NCBI GenBank assembly: GCA_949128115.1
Contig: OX421966.1
Span: 37,527,042-37,591,041, forward strand
Direction of reading: 5' to 3'
DNA: 64,000 nucleotides
Source of the DNA: Anaspis maculata
Taxonomy: Eukaryota > Arthropoda > Insecta > Coleoptera > Scraptiidae
In this document: positions 34,713 through 46,900 of the stretch, one piece after another
Numbering within the stretch: position 1 is the first letter of the stretch
Layout of the letters: each line of letters begins with the position of its first letter
The notes under the pieces: generated by a model
Databases searched by the model: none
Told to the model about the DNA's origin: nothing
What the model saw: the letters and a program-made list of their open reading frames with translations, nothing else
Program-made: the position numbers and the translations under genes

Positions 34713-34769
34713 TCCGCAGGAATGGTGCACGGTCTTCAGTCAGTTTGTGTAAAGGCTTAGCAATGTCAG
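34711..34769. repeat. Right copy of the 59-bp target-site duplication of LINE-B
   Basis: Identical to 31371-31429; gypsy coding sequence resumes directly from it. Confidence 0.95.
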
Positions 34770-34854
34770 CGAACTTCTCCACAAATCGTCTGTAGTATGT
34801 GCATAAGTCCAAGAAACTTCTTATTTTATGCTGAAATTCTAAATTAGACTCCAA
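34770..34854 (-). pseudogene. Gypsy RT-thumb end, right of LINE-B
   Basis: The minus strand encodes IRSFLDLCTYYRRFVEKFAD, the conserved block just after the RT domain of gypsy elements. Further right (34855-35204) similarity stops: the sequence is noncoding with a small hairpin TAGTCCACGTGGT...ACCACGGACTA at about 34862-34893. The RT palm with its catalytic Asp pair is not found anywhere to the right. Confidence 0.75.
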
Positions 34855-35204
34855 TAAATTTAGTCCACGTGGTGTTAACGACCACGGACTAGGACCAAGT
34901 TGTTTGGGTCAGGTCTCTTGGCAGCCGGGGATTGACCTAAATTTAGTCTGGACCAAATTCCCAAAGATGCGTTGTAAACGGTAACGGACTGGCCCAAGCC
35001 GCAAAAATCGGTATTAGACTCAGGTGGCAAGCTGTTAATCAACCTGACATGCTTCCTGACTGTCGACGCTATGTAATCTCTGGTCGAGTATTCAAAAGAA
35101 GATTGTTATGGACCAGATCTGAACTATATTTTAAAATAGGTCGACCTTTAGTCTACCGGTGTAAACGTTGGAAGATAAAGACAATTTTAGGTGGAATTTG
35201 GGTC

Positions 35205-36706
35205 AGTAGTGGGGTTGGTAGCAATTCCTATACGGCATTTGATAATACAGAAAATTCCTTCTGGCTGAGTGTTCTACAAGGCCTAACGAACGATATTAGA
35301 AGGGGAAGCTTCCCCTTAGGGGGGCCGCAGGGGGCCCTGTCAAGTTGACGGTCCAAGAACTCCTACCAAATTATCTTTCAGTTTCATTGTATCACTCTAT
35401 CACTCAAATGGGGATGATGTGACTCCATTGTGAATCTCGATGGCATTGGTCGCCATGTCTCTCCCATCCGTCATGCTAGGAATAATAATTTCTTTGGGAG
35501 GTCAGAGAAATCACTTTATATTTTTTTATATATACAAGAGGACGCAGAGGTGACATGTTTTGTGTCTTAACCTGTCATATGGCATTTCCAAAATCCTACT
35601 ATGGAATCAATTTTTCAAATTCTCAATTTTGGGCTGATTGGTAGGCTAAGAATTAGGTATTTTTCAACATCCAGTTCAGACGTACTTTTTTCAATGTCCA
35701 ACTGGATGTTATTGAAATAATCGCAGGGGTGGATGGATTGAACTATTCTTTAAACATTATGTCAAGGAAATCGATCCTAAACCCCACATGGAGAGTACAC
35801 AAATTATTTTTCTTTTGGTCGGTCGAATTGCGATGCCTACTACGCCCGTCAGGGAGAACGCTGAGCATCGCTAGCCTAAACTAGTATGAAAACAGCCTTA
35901 ACGAATTCAAAACTGGCTAAAACAGTAATTATGTGGTTCGACATTCAATTCTTAGTCAGCACTCAGAGTTTTAGCCAGTTTTGAATTTGTTTAGGCTGTT
36001 TCCATACTAGTTTAGGCTGGCGATACTCAGCGTTCTCCCTGACGGGCATGGTATAGGCATCGCAATTCGACCTACCGAGAGAAAAATAATTTGTGTACTG
36101 TCAATGCGCGGTTTAGAATTGATTTTTTCGATATTATGTTCAGAAAATAGTTCAATGTATACACCCCTAATGATGATTTCGATAACCTCCAATTGGACAC
36201 TAAAAAAAGTACGTCTGAACTGAATGTTAAAAAATACCTACTTCTTAGCCCACCAATCAACCCAAAATTGGGAATTTGAAAAATTGACTTCATAACAGGA
36301 TTCTGGGAATGCCAAATAACAGGTTAAGACACAAAACATGCCAACTTCGCATCCTCTTGTATGTATAAAAAAAATAAAAAGTGATTTCTCTGACCTCCCG
36401 AAGAAATTATTTTTTCAAGCATGAAGAATGAAAGAGACATGGCGACCAATGCCATCGAGATTCATAATGGAGTCACATCATCCCCATTTGAGTGATACAA
36501 CGAAATTGAAAGATAGTTTGGTAGGAGTTCTTGGACCGTCGACCGTCGACTTGACAGGGCCCCCTGCGGCCCCCCTAAGAGGAAGCTTTTGTGCTTCCCC
36601 TTCTAATATCGTTCGATAGACCTTGTAGAACACTCATGCGAAAGGAATTTTCTGTATCATTAAATGCCGTATAGTACCGCTTTTTCATGTGTACCGACCC
36701 CACTAC
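35205..36706. mobile_element. Palindromic element in the place of the gypsy RT
   Basis: The arms are about 35205-35935 and 35965-36706. Mirrored landmarks: CTATACGGCATTTGATAATACA against AATGCCGTATAG; GGGGGGCCGCAGGGGGCCCTGTCAA against its mirror at about 36553-36580; GGTCGCCATGTCTCT against AGAGACATGGCGACC; AATTCAAAACTGGCTAAAAC against its mirror near 35970. Exact ends were not fixed because similarity fades outward over 35195-35210 and 36700-36720, and no clean TA duplication was identified. It includes a mirrored G/C-rich GGGGCCGC tract. Confidence 0.82.
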
Positions 36707-37172
36707 AGTGCTTGGGTCAGTCCGGCTTTAGTCCTATGGGAAAACGTAGCCTGTGTCGGGTTCAGCAATGCCGGCGACATGTCCTCCAGGTTGTCCGTTT
36801 AGTGTTCCCACACGATTTTCTCGGAGTTAGCGGCTATAGGCGGATTTCCTCGGCGGCCTTCATGGATGTTCTAGGCGCCATTTCTTCGTGTCCGATCTAC
36901 AGCGTCCGGTCTCCAACATTTTGGATGAATCCGTACTCATCCATCAAGTCCAGGCCAAGTATGAAGTCCTCAACAATGTCAGCGACCAGGAACTTTTCTC
37001 GCAGCAGAAACCGTCCAAAGCGAAAGCTCACTTTAGCTTCTCCGTACAATGTAGCAGACTCTCCGATAGTTGTAGTCGAACGAGCGCCGTCCCTCAGTGG
37101 CACAATGCGTTGCTTTCGAAGAATCCCACGTCGAACAATTGATTTCGTGGCTCCCGTATCGATTACGAACAC
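36707..37172 (-). pseudogene. Gypsy aspartic protease and downstream linker
   Basis: The retroviral-type protease processes the polyprotein. On the minus strand from 37172: FVIDTGATKSIVRR with the catalytic D-T-G, a beta-rich middle, then DFILGLDLMDEYGF, the usual ILG-type end block. The frame stays open to about 36897. Beyond it (36890-36730) stops appear (one within the linker toward RT) and the coding sequence ends near the palindrome. Confidence 0.85.
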
Positions 37173-37290
37173 GCAATGGTCCTCGTCAAGCTTTTCACTA
37201 AGAAGAAGGCTATTGGGTGACTTCTGCAGCAGTGAGACGGAGTAACTTCTGGGGCATTGAGCACTGCCACCCAGCGTGCGCCCCTTAGCG

Positions 37291-38238
37291 CTAGCTGGAA
37301 TTAGTTCTCCTGATAGCGTCTATCAGGGCTGGGAGTTCTACGTCCCGGTGTGAAACAGTCACTTGAACTCGACCTTTGCCTGCAGTCCCGATGCAGATGT
37401 CCTGGTCTTCCACAGCCGAAGCAACGCGGTCGTCCTCCAGCTCTTGACTCGCCTTACGGTTTGTTCCGAGATAAAACACCGAGGATTTCTTCGAGCATTT
37501 CTTTCATAAATTTCTCGGAAGTATGTGATGCTCCAGATTCGTCAAAGTTTACCTCACTAAGACGATGAGGGCGCGAAGCATCTTTTGCTGCCTTAATGCG
37601 AATAGCTTGGACGAGTGCGTCGCTGATGTTGGCTGTATTGTTGATTATGACCATCTGACGCAGATCTGGATCTGTTAGTCGGCCCACCAAGGTTTCTTTT
37701 GCAATGTCTCCCAAAACATCCGCTGGATGCGCTAGATAGGCTAAGTGAACCAGTCTCAGGACTTCGGATTCGAATTCCTGAAGGCTTTCTCCGCTCCTTT
37801 GTGTCCTGGCCTTCAGCTGGGTTTGATGGATCTGCCGCACATGATTGTCCCCATATCAGAGCTCCAAGACCCTGGTCAGCTTGGCAAAGTCTGTAGTTCT
37901 GTCATCCTCCTGTTGCTCCAGCTTCGTCATGTTAATTTCCATCGCTTCCATGTCTTTTTCCAGCTTGCTCACGCTACCTTTGGAATATTCCGTTTGCTGT
38001 TCCACAATCGTGAATATTTCTTCTTTTTCCTCTAGACGTTTTCTCTCTTGTTCTTCCAGAAGATTCTTCAGTTCTTCATTTTCCTCAACGCGCTTCTTTT
38101 CCTGTTCTCCCAGAAGATTCTTCAGTTCTTCCTTGTCTTCAGATGCTCTTCGACGCGTTTCTTCTCCTGTGACGTCTTTTGTTGCTGCATCATTGCCATG
38201 ATGCTCGCCAAAGTGTCTTCGACTCCTGTTTTCGACAT
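37291..38238 (-). pseudogene. Gypsy gag with coiled-coil, capsid-like region and zinc knuckle
   Basis: Gag packages the element RNA. A start ATG on the minus strand is at 38236-38238 (MSKTGVEDTLASIMAMMQQQ). A frameshift near 38120 is followed by a Lys/Glu-rich coiled coil (KNLLGEQEKKRVEENEEL) to about 37900. An in-frame stop near 37850 interrupts it. The capsid-like part (37840-37454: RSGESLQEFESEVLRLV) precedes a shifted frame with the CCHC knuckle CFGCGRPGHLHRDC at about 37379-37421. At least two frame breaks are present. Identification as gag rests on the knuckle, the position before protease and the capsid-like block. Confidence 0.8.
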
Positions 38239-38320
38239 GTTTCCCGTCTCCGGTATTTACGAATCACGAATGTTTTGAATGTCCTGTAGTCGCAGGCCGA
38301 ATTACTCTCAATTACACCGC

Positions 38321-38332
38321 TTTCTGACACCA
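38321..38332 (-). promoter_or_regulatory. Gypsy primer-binding site (tRNA-Leu type)
   Basis: The minus strand reads TGGTGTCAGAAA directly (2 nt) after the LTR end. It is complementary to the ...TCTGACACCA 3' end of tRNA-Leu, with a mismatch further in. Confidence 0.65.
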
Positions 38333-38334
38333 AA

Positions 38335-38786
38335 TGTTACGGATTCCGCGTACGGCTTCGTTTATAATTGAGACGATCGTTTTTGAAACATACACTTGTT
38401 TATTACTGCGTATACTGCAAGAAATACTCGCCAACAATTATTTACTTTGGAATATTGCTGGGACTACTTCGCTTCTATCCGCTCGCTACCTCTTCGTATT
38501 CAATACTCCTGCGTAGGCCAAGGATGGTGCTTTATATAGATCCGAATAATTAATCTCTAATGTTCCATAGGTCCTCAAGAAAATTCCACAGTGACCCGGC
38601 ATACGGTTTCCATGCGACTCCCGAAACATCCTACACATTTCGCGGGCATCACCAGCGTGCGGTGAATACGGTACCTCCGCCAAAATGGACAGATTTGTCT
38701 TAACCCACCGTTCAAGGCTCCATGTATTTCAATCATCAAGTCATCGCGTATTATTCTGGAAATGTCCAAAGCTCCGCACTTGTACA
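38335..38786 (-). repeat. Gypsy 5' LTR
   Basis: The plus-strand edge TGTTACGG at 38335 abuts the primer-binding site. The far edge is tentatively CA at 38785-38786 (TGTACA), giving a 452-bp LTR with TGT...ACA ends. A TATATAAAG box lies on the minus strand around 38532-38540, in a suitable place for the LTR promoter. The R/U5 part matches the fragment at 4638-4741. The outer border is an inference, since the second LTR is missing. Confidence 0.6.
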
Positions 38787-40082
38787 CTGCGTCTTAATGA
38801 AAAGAGTCTAGAAAGATCGCGTGTTCTCCTACGTCGCCGCTCGTAACAATATAATCGTTGAAAATTTCGTTGTCGTTGAGGCTGGAAGTATAAATGCAAA
38901 GAAAGCGATTTATCGCGCAGATATTTGCACTCCAACCGACAATTCGTTGTCGGTTCCTGGAAAAACGGAAAAAATCACTATAACGCTTTTGTACTGAATG
39001 AATGGGGAAAGTCAAGGGAACATTTTATAAGAAAATGTGTTTGAGTTTGTTGAAAAAATTGCGTATATTGTAATTCCCATGTAATAATCCACTGTTATCA
39101 ATAAAAGGCGCAAAAACTCCTATGGCGCTGATAAGCCGAGAAGGAGGAAAACATTTATTTATTATAAGAAAATTGAATCGTCATCTAGTTGCCTTCTCCC
39201 AAGGAATTAAGAAAAAAAACTTTAATTTGAAGAGACCGTTGATAAAAAATACTTGGAAGTTCGTTAAGTTGTTTGTAGAAACCGAAATAAATTGCCGAGG
39301 TACTTTACCTACCTCCAAACCAGAGTAATTTTTCTTTCAATAATCAAGTACCCATTGTTTTATTACATAATAGCTGTATTCCTTTTACACGAAATATCAG
39401 ATAATCTCACTTCAGTTAAAGAGAGAAAAAGCGGGAATTGCATGAGAGGGAGAGAGACACAACAAGCAATTGAAGTGAGAATTCTCAGTTCTGATGATAA
39501 AAGGAACGCAGCTATTGTCTCATCGAGTGTCTCACATTATTGTTGTCCTGAAAAATTGGACCAAAACAGTCCTACGGAACCTTTTATGAAGCTTACAAAA
39601 ACTATTCTCAGAAAAATTTCTCCAACTTTTATTTCGTAAGTTATGAAGGGTCGAAGGGTAATCCTTCGAAAGAGACCCATGGAAAATGCTAGCAAGCCAG
39701 TACAACGCAAACGAAATGAAACCGAGCTTGGACTTTAGGGTCGTTCGTTTTACCGGTTCGAAAGAGGTGTGTGAGGAATGATATTTGAAGTTCTCAAGTA
39801 CATCTCAAACGTATGTTTAGTCGTTAGAGGCCTGGTAACTAAGAAAGGCCAACTGGATAGCGATCATTTCCTGATCAGGTGATTCTGCAGTGTAAAACTT
39901 TATATGAAGTCCTTGAAGGTTGAGGGAGACGGAAAGCAAGGTGAAGGTCCAAAGGAGAAGCTCTTTCAAGAGAATGACTACTCCTAAGAATGGAGCTCTT
40001 CCTATAAACAGATATATAAGATTCGTCTAGATTTGAATTCTTAGCTAATATTGTAGATCCGCTCCGAGAGCGCTTCGTTCTA
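38787..40082. other. Intergenic; contains a short repeat shared with 48350-48500
   Basis: No gene was recognised. The stretch 39500-39670 (blocks TCCTACGGAACCTTTTATGA, TTTTATTTCGTAAGTTATG) is similar in the same orientation to 48350-48500, on the other side of the host gene. A possible gene in 39122-39639 was considered but has no supporting motif. Confidence 0.45.
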
Positions 40083-40373
40083 ATGGGGCCTTGCACTGCC
40101 ACTTTTACACACCGAGGGCGCCACGACCGTTGGGGGCAAATTCGACAATTTTGACGGCGTTGACGCTTCAGCGACCGACGTCCGTCATTTTATGTCTTGA
40201 TTTGAATTTTGGATAACCTCTGTTTCTTGCTTGACGTCTCCAGTCACTGTCAGTTACTGGTCAAACTACTTAAACTCCCCTGTTTTTCGTGTCGTTACGC
40301 CCGCTTTATCGAAGTAGGCGCCCCCTACAGTAGTGGCGACCTCACGTTGAGTTTTTCAATTGCAAGGCCCCAT
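40083..40373. mobile_element. MITE, 291 bp, TA-flanked, upstream of the secreted-protein gene
   Basis: The terminal repeats ATGGGGCCTTGCA and TGCAAGGCCCCAT have TA at 40081-40082 and 40374-40375. It lies about 580 bp upstream of the gene's start codon. It is GC-richer than its surroundings and noncoding. Confidence 0.85.
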
Positions 40374-40955
40374 TAATGTTACCATTAAATGGATGTTGAT
40401 TTGTTCAATGTTGTCTTATCCACTACAAGCCCAAATTTTTGCACTTGAGTCGCAAGCCGGAAATAATGGACATGAAAATTTATCAGATGTGCGCAATAAG
40501 GTTCCACAGGACCCATTGCTTGGACCATTGCTATTTGTTTCGCCCTTAAGGTAAGTGAGTTACTAAGAGCCAGCACGCCTCCTCTTCAAAGAGTGTCACA
40601 AAGAAAAATCGCCGTCGAAGATTCCTGATCTATTCGTTGCGTAACAAACAATCATTTCAATATTCTTGTGCCTACTCCATAAAAATTACCTAGGCTTATT
40701 ATCAGCCTTATCGGCCGTTATCAATCAATTATAAGTTTCCTTCCTTATATTGTTGTAATCATTTTTCATAACAAATGCACCTTTAAATCTTTGCGTGCCG
40801 TCAAACATACTGCAACTAAAATAAAACTGCAAATTAGCGAAGCGAAGTTCAGTGCTTGTCTAGTTAGTAGTTTAGTCTGTCGATGGCTAAGAGTTGTCGT
40901 GGTGTTATCGGATGCACATAGCATCAAGCAAAAATCGTTTGTTGTCGTTACCAAA

Positions 40956-43900
40956 ATGTTTGGCATCCAAATTATTACGGCGTTCCTTGCGTTTACATCA
41001 CACTGCTTAGCTTATGCGTCAACGGTGACAAACAAGACCGGAAGACTCCAAGTGGACCAATTGCGTTACGATTTCTTTCAATTCGAAGATGAGCTGTGGA
41101 GCAACGTTTCCGATAAGGGACGACCTCACGGAAATCTCGGTGTTGCAGTGATTACTGGGTACCACAAATTTGGGAATCAAATACAAAAGGTATCTTTGGA
41201 GCTTACATTACGAAACTCACGCCTAACTGATCTTTACTGCGTTCTCTAGTCGGCTACGTTGCATTTCACAAAGTTGAATTAACTGGTGAAACAACGGATC
41301 ATTGAAACCTCGGAGGATTTCATAACTATTGTAAAATTGTTCATTTTATAGCGAATGATGCCAAATGATATTGACACCGGATTGCGAATACTGAAAGGAC
41401 TGCGTTTACACTCTACGAATTTGAATCTGAGGAAAGTACAAGCGATATACAAGACGTTCAGAGAGTTCCAAGTGAATCGAACAGTGCCCCTGAAGGAAGC
41501 GTGGCTGAATTTGAACAGGACTCTTTTTATTGACGCTGAAGATTTGGAATTGGCGCCGTTGAAAAACGTTGCACATCTGACTGTAGAAAGAAATTTGTTT
41601 GGTTACGTTGCAGGTGTACGAGTTTCGAAAAGCTCTTGGGATTCATCATCAATTTTTTGTTTAAATTCCAGAGATTGACCAATGATATCATGTGTGATTT
41701 GCGACAGTCTCATCAGCAAATCTTGCTCAATCTGTACAACGCAATTGCTCTAGCTGAATTAGAAGGCTACATGATGATCCAGTTTTCTTCCATGATGAAC
41801 TGGATTTACGGACAAAGTATAGGTATTAATGATTGAGTTGTAGCCTCTCAGGAGCATGGAATTTTGAACAGAAATTTTTGTCTTTTCGGAAACGAAGACA
41901 TAGTAACGAAAAAGTCCTTACCTAGTATTTTGAAGATGAAGCCATCAGCAATCAAGTCTTTAATTCATCCGGTCATAATTATTACGATAAGCAAAATCTT
42001 GTGTTTTTTTTTGGAATGACAAAACAATTGATGTAGAAAATTCCTTGCTGTTGACTGTACTAATTATAGGAAATACCGGGTGTTTATGAACGTCTGTGAT
42101 CGCATCGCCTTTGGAATCCTCTCTCGATCACTACAATTGCGCCTGTTACTACGTTTTTTGGCCTGACCCAAGCCTGCCGCGATCACAGTCTCTTATAAAC
42201 ACCCCGTATCAAGGAATGAAGCAATCAAGCAATATCATTGTTTTTTGTTTTGAACAGACATTTTTAAAGCAAATACTCGACAAGCTAGAAGAATGTATCA
42301 AGAACGAAGCAATGATATTATAAAAGCCGTGCACAAGGTCATTGGTTCGTCCCCAAGAGATTATTGGAGATGTGATCCTGAGAAGCATGTTTCAGGTTTG
42401 TGCTTGGTAAAGGACCCCGCACGTTTTCTATGAAAAAGTGGTTTCGGTGAATTTGGCTAATTTTTTTATATGTTGTATATCTTGATTCAAGAAATATATT
42501 CCTGAAAAATTGGACCCCTCCTATGAACAGTTTTTCCCCTACACCCCTAATAAGGCCAAAATTAGGAATAGTCTCAAATTTTTTGAAATTTATGGAACTG
42601 GTTCAAATCGAACTCGTGATCATGGGAAAAATAATTTAAAAAATCCAAGTTGTGAATTGGGGTAGTTATCAAAGGGGTTGGGGATCGAAATTGAGAAAAT
42701 AAATTAAAATTCCGAATTTTTTCATTCTTATAAAATCTGAACAGGATAATAATCGCCAAATAATTTTGGAAAATCTAAATCAATCAATTGGGGGCTATTC
42801 TAAAGGGGGCTGGGGGTCGAAATCAAGAAAACGCAGTGAAATTCTGGAATTTGCGGTTCCCATAATATATGATGGGGAGATTGCTCAAAAAAATCTAAAC
42901 CAATGAATTTGGGTGTTATTAAGGGGGTAGAGGGTCGAACTTGAGAAAACAGTGGAGTTCTGGAACTTCCAGTTTATCTAAGGAAGATCTGGGCGAATGA
43001 CAAAATGATAATACAACCAATGTGAATAATAGTACTAGCGGTACACAAAAAAATCCTGCACTTTGTGATACAAACAAGAACTTCGGCATGATTGTTCCTA
43101 TAACCAAAATGGATAATTTGGCCCGCTGTTCTTTTCGATTACCCCCTGCTGGTCCGGGACTCAAGGGGTAGAAGGGGGACATGACTATTTTTTGCTGCAA
43201 GCACTAAACACTGCTATCGATTCATGTTTGATGTCATTTCTGAATAACTAGAACCTGCTGATCACGATGTCGCCACTGTCAGAATGATGCGCCTGTCGGG
43301 AGACAAGGTAGAGCTGTCAGATTTGCAGTGGGGGCTCCCTGAAATAACAAATTTTGGTCATCGAAGGGGATGTATGGGGTATCATTTCTGACATAATCGA
43401 GGTCTGCAAACTCGTTTCTTTGTGTAAAAATGTGATTGGTTTGAAACTGTGGAAAATATGAGGGGTCAAAATTATGATTTTCGATTATCAAACATTTACG
43501 AATCGCATTGGACTGAGTTTTGTTGCACTTTTTATTAGGCTGGGTCAGCGAATTATTATGCCGTCATTGCCGAGGCGCTGCGTTCTGCAGAAGTCGACTT
43601 ATGACGAATAATTTTGAATCGAAATAGTTCCTGAAACTGGCAATATGGACTGTTGAGGAAAGTGTGGAGTATAATTTCGGCCGCCTTTAGAGTCATCAAA
43701 CTTACTTTTTTGCATAAAGATAAAATTCTGTCAATATTAAGAGGGCTCATGAAATATAGATTTTTCGCTTTTTTCTACGCAAGCACTCGTTTGAATCTTT
43801 GAAGAAATATATTTCAGCATAAATTGATGACGCCGATGCAATGCTGTCATCGCTGAAGCGATACGTCAACCAGAAGCCGAGTGGGGGCTGTAACTTTTTG

Positions 43901-46900
43901 TACTTGGGGTGCACGTCTTGAATTAGGTTAGATTGGTGTTGAAATATGATGTGTTGGGCATCATTTCTGATGTTTTTTGGGTTGCTGATGTCATTTCTCA
44001 ACGCAAAATTTTGATTGGATTAGAATTCGGGGAGAGGGGGGATATCTCCCATGTACTAAGACAGCTACAACTCCGCTTGTAAGTCAATCAAAATTTTGCA
44101 TTGAGAAATGGAATCAGCAACCCAAAAAACATTAGAAATGATACCCAACACATCACATTTCAAGACCAATCTAACCTAATTCAAGACGCGCACCACAAGT
44201 ACAAAGAGTTACAGCCCCCACTTGGCTTCTGGTTGACGTATCGCTTCAGTGATGACAGCATCGCATCGGCGCCATCATTTTATGCTAAAATGTATTTTTT
44301 TAAAGGTTGAAGGCGAGTGCTTGTGAACCAGAAAGTAGAAAATCCCCATTTCATGAACCCCCTTAATATTGACAAAATTTCATTTTTATGCGAAAAAGTA
44401 GACTCTTTGAGTCTAAAGGCGGCCGAAATTATATTCCACTCTTTTTTGAATGGCCACTGCAGCGACTTTCAAGAACTTTTCCAATTCGAATAAATCCGTC
44501 ATAACTCGACCTCTAGCGAACGCAGCGCCTCGACAATGGCGGTATCGTGACTCGCTAGCTCAGCCTAATCAAAAGTGCAACAAAAATGGAATCAATGCCA
44601 ATCGTAAATGTTTGAAAATCAATCAATATAATTTTGACCCATCATATTTCCCACAGTCTCAAACCAATAACATTTTTACAAACAGAAATGAGTTCGCAGA
44701 CCTAGATTATGTCAGAAATGATACCCCACACATCCCCGTCGATGACCAAAATTTATTAATTCAGGAAGCCCCCATCGTAAGATTGACAGCTCTACATTGT
44801 CTCCCGACAGGCGCATCGTTCTGACAGTGGCGACATCGTGATCAGCAGGCTCGAGTTATACAGGAATTACATCAAACATGATTCGATAGCAGTGTTTAGT
44901 GCTTGCAGCAAAAAATAGTCATGTACCCCTTGTACCCCCCAAATCCCGGACCAGCAGGGGGTAATCGAAAAGAACAGCGGGCCAAATTATTTATTTTGGA
45001 TCTAGGAACAATTGTGCCGAAGTTCTTGTTTGTATCACAAAATGCAGGATTGTACCAGATTATGTTGTGAACCGCTAGTACTATAAGGACTGAGTTCATC
45101 GTTTCTCGATCATCCTCACCCCTTACCCAGGTACCTGGGTACCAAGCTCTGGGTACAACCATTATGATACCTACCCACAACCACAATGAGGGCCGGGGGG
45201 AGGGGGGTGGAATCGAGACTACTTGCAACAGCATTATTAATTACAGTTCTCGAGAAGCTCTCCACGGTTCTGTGTGCTGTCCATCATATAGCTTGTGTCA
45301 ACAAAAATTGACTGGACTATCTTTTTTTAAATAAACATAAATCCTGCTTTTGGTCATTGGTTGATTCAATGAGATTCCAAAAATAGATCGATATTAGAAG
45401 TAAGGCTAAATTTTTCAAATCTGAATTTTTAGTTCTAAAGGGTCTTTCAATAAGAGTGATAGAACTTTGATAAGATTTTACTGTTATTTTTTGACATAAA
45501 TACTCAGTATATCTTACAAAATCATCTTCTTTCAACAAGACGGGGCTACGTGCCACACAGCAGGAGAAACCTTGAGACTTGTTGGCCGGAAACTTCCAAG
45601 GAAGAACAATTTCGCGGAATGGCGATTTCAATTGGCCAGCGAGATCTTGCGATATTACGTCCCTGAACTTTTTTCTGTGGGGTTATGTGAAGTCCCTGGT
45701 ATACAAGAACAAGCCCAGAACCATTGAAGCCCTGAGGGACAATATTGTGCGTGTTATTACTGAAATAGAGCCCGATATCTGCCAGAAAGTCATTACAAAT
45801 TGGACTTCTCGTCTGCCCGCCGTTAGACAAAGTCGAGGAGGCCATTTACTAGATGTTATTTTCCACACATAATGTCAAAAACTGTTCTTTGTTAATTTGT
45901 TTAATTCCAATTTGAAGTTCTATCACTCTCACTGAAGGACCCTACCCTCGACCCTACCCCTACACTATGAATTCAAAGTTTCGGAATTTCTTCCTTTTTC
46001 TAGATTTTGACCACTGTCCCCTCAGTAGGTAACCATCTCAATTTATTGATTCAGATTTTTCAAATTATTTCTCCATTACCCTATTCCTGGAATGCCAATT
46101 CCTTTACTCGATTTCGACCTCCGCCCCCTCGATAATTACTCCAATTCACAACTTATATTTTTTATTCTTCAACTTAATGTGAGCCAGTTTCATGAATTTT
46201 AAAATGCTTGAGACAAATTCTTATTTGGACTAGGACATGGTTGTAGGCAGATATTATGGTAGGTGGGAAAAGGGATGGTCGAGAAATGAAGAACTCAATC
46301 CTTATGCAGATTGGTTTTATTATCATTTTGTCATTCACCCAGATCAATTTTTAGATGAACTGTAAGGTCCATAATTTCATTGTTGTCCTGATTTCGACCC
46401 TCTACTTCCTCAATGACACCAGAACTCATTGGTTTAGATTTTTTGAATTATTCTCTCAATAATGGGAATCGCAAGTTTCGAAATGCTACTTCGTTCCCTT
46501 GATTTTGACCCCCAGCCCTCTTTAGAATAACACCCCATCAATTGATTTAGGTTTTCCAAAATTATTTCTCCATTATTATTCTGTTCAGATTAAAGAATAA
46601 TATTAAATAATAATTCTTATTTTATATAAGAATAAAAAAATTCGGAATTTTAATTTATTTTCTCAATTTCGATCCCCAACCCCCTTGATAACTACCCCAA
46701 TTCATAACTTGGATTTTTTTAATTATTTTTTCCATGATCACGAGTTCGATTTGGACCAGTTTCGTGAATTTCAAAAAATTTGAGACTATTCCTAATTTTG
46801 GCCTTATTAGGGGTGTAGGGGAAAAACTGTTCATAGGAGGTGTCCAATTTTTTAGGAATATATTTCTTGAATCAAGAACTACAACATATAAAAAATTTAG

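Larger units (their letters stand above)
29567..38786 (-). mobile_element. Broken Ty3/gypsy LTR retrotransposon (minus strand)
   Basis: Reading leftward on the minus strand: 5' LTR, primer-binding site, gag with zinc knuckle, protease, [RT missing], RNase H region, and integrase with H2C2 and core domains. The order is that of Ty3/gypsy. Three insertions break it: a MITE at 30132-30774, an R1-clade LINE at 31430-34710, and a palindrome at 35205-36706. The 3' end of integrase and the 3' LTR are absent, and the left side decays before the palindrome ending at 29451. Several frameshifts add to this, so the element is dead. No envelope gene is seen. Confidence 0.85.

Noticed and set aside
36664..37245. 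193-codon plus-strand ORF opposite gypsy protease
   Set aside because: Shadow of the protease/linker coding strand, which has the DTGA and ILGLD motifs.
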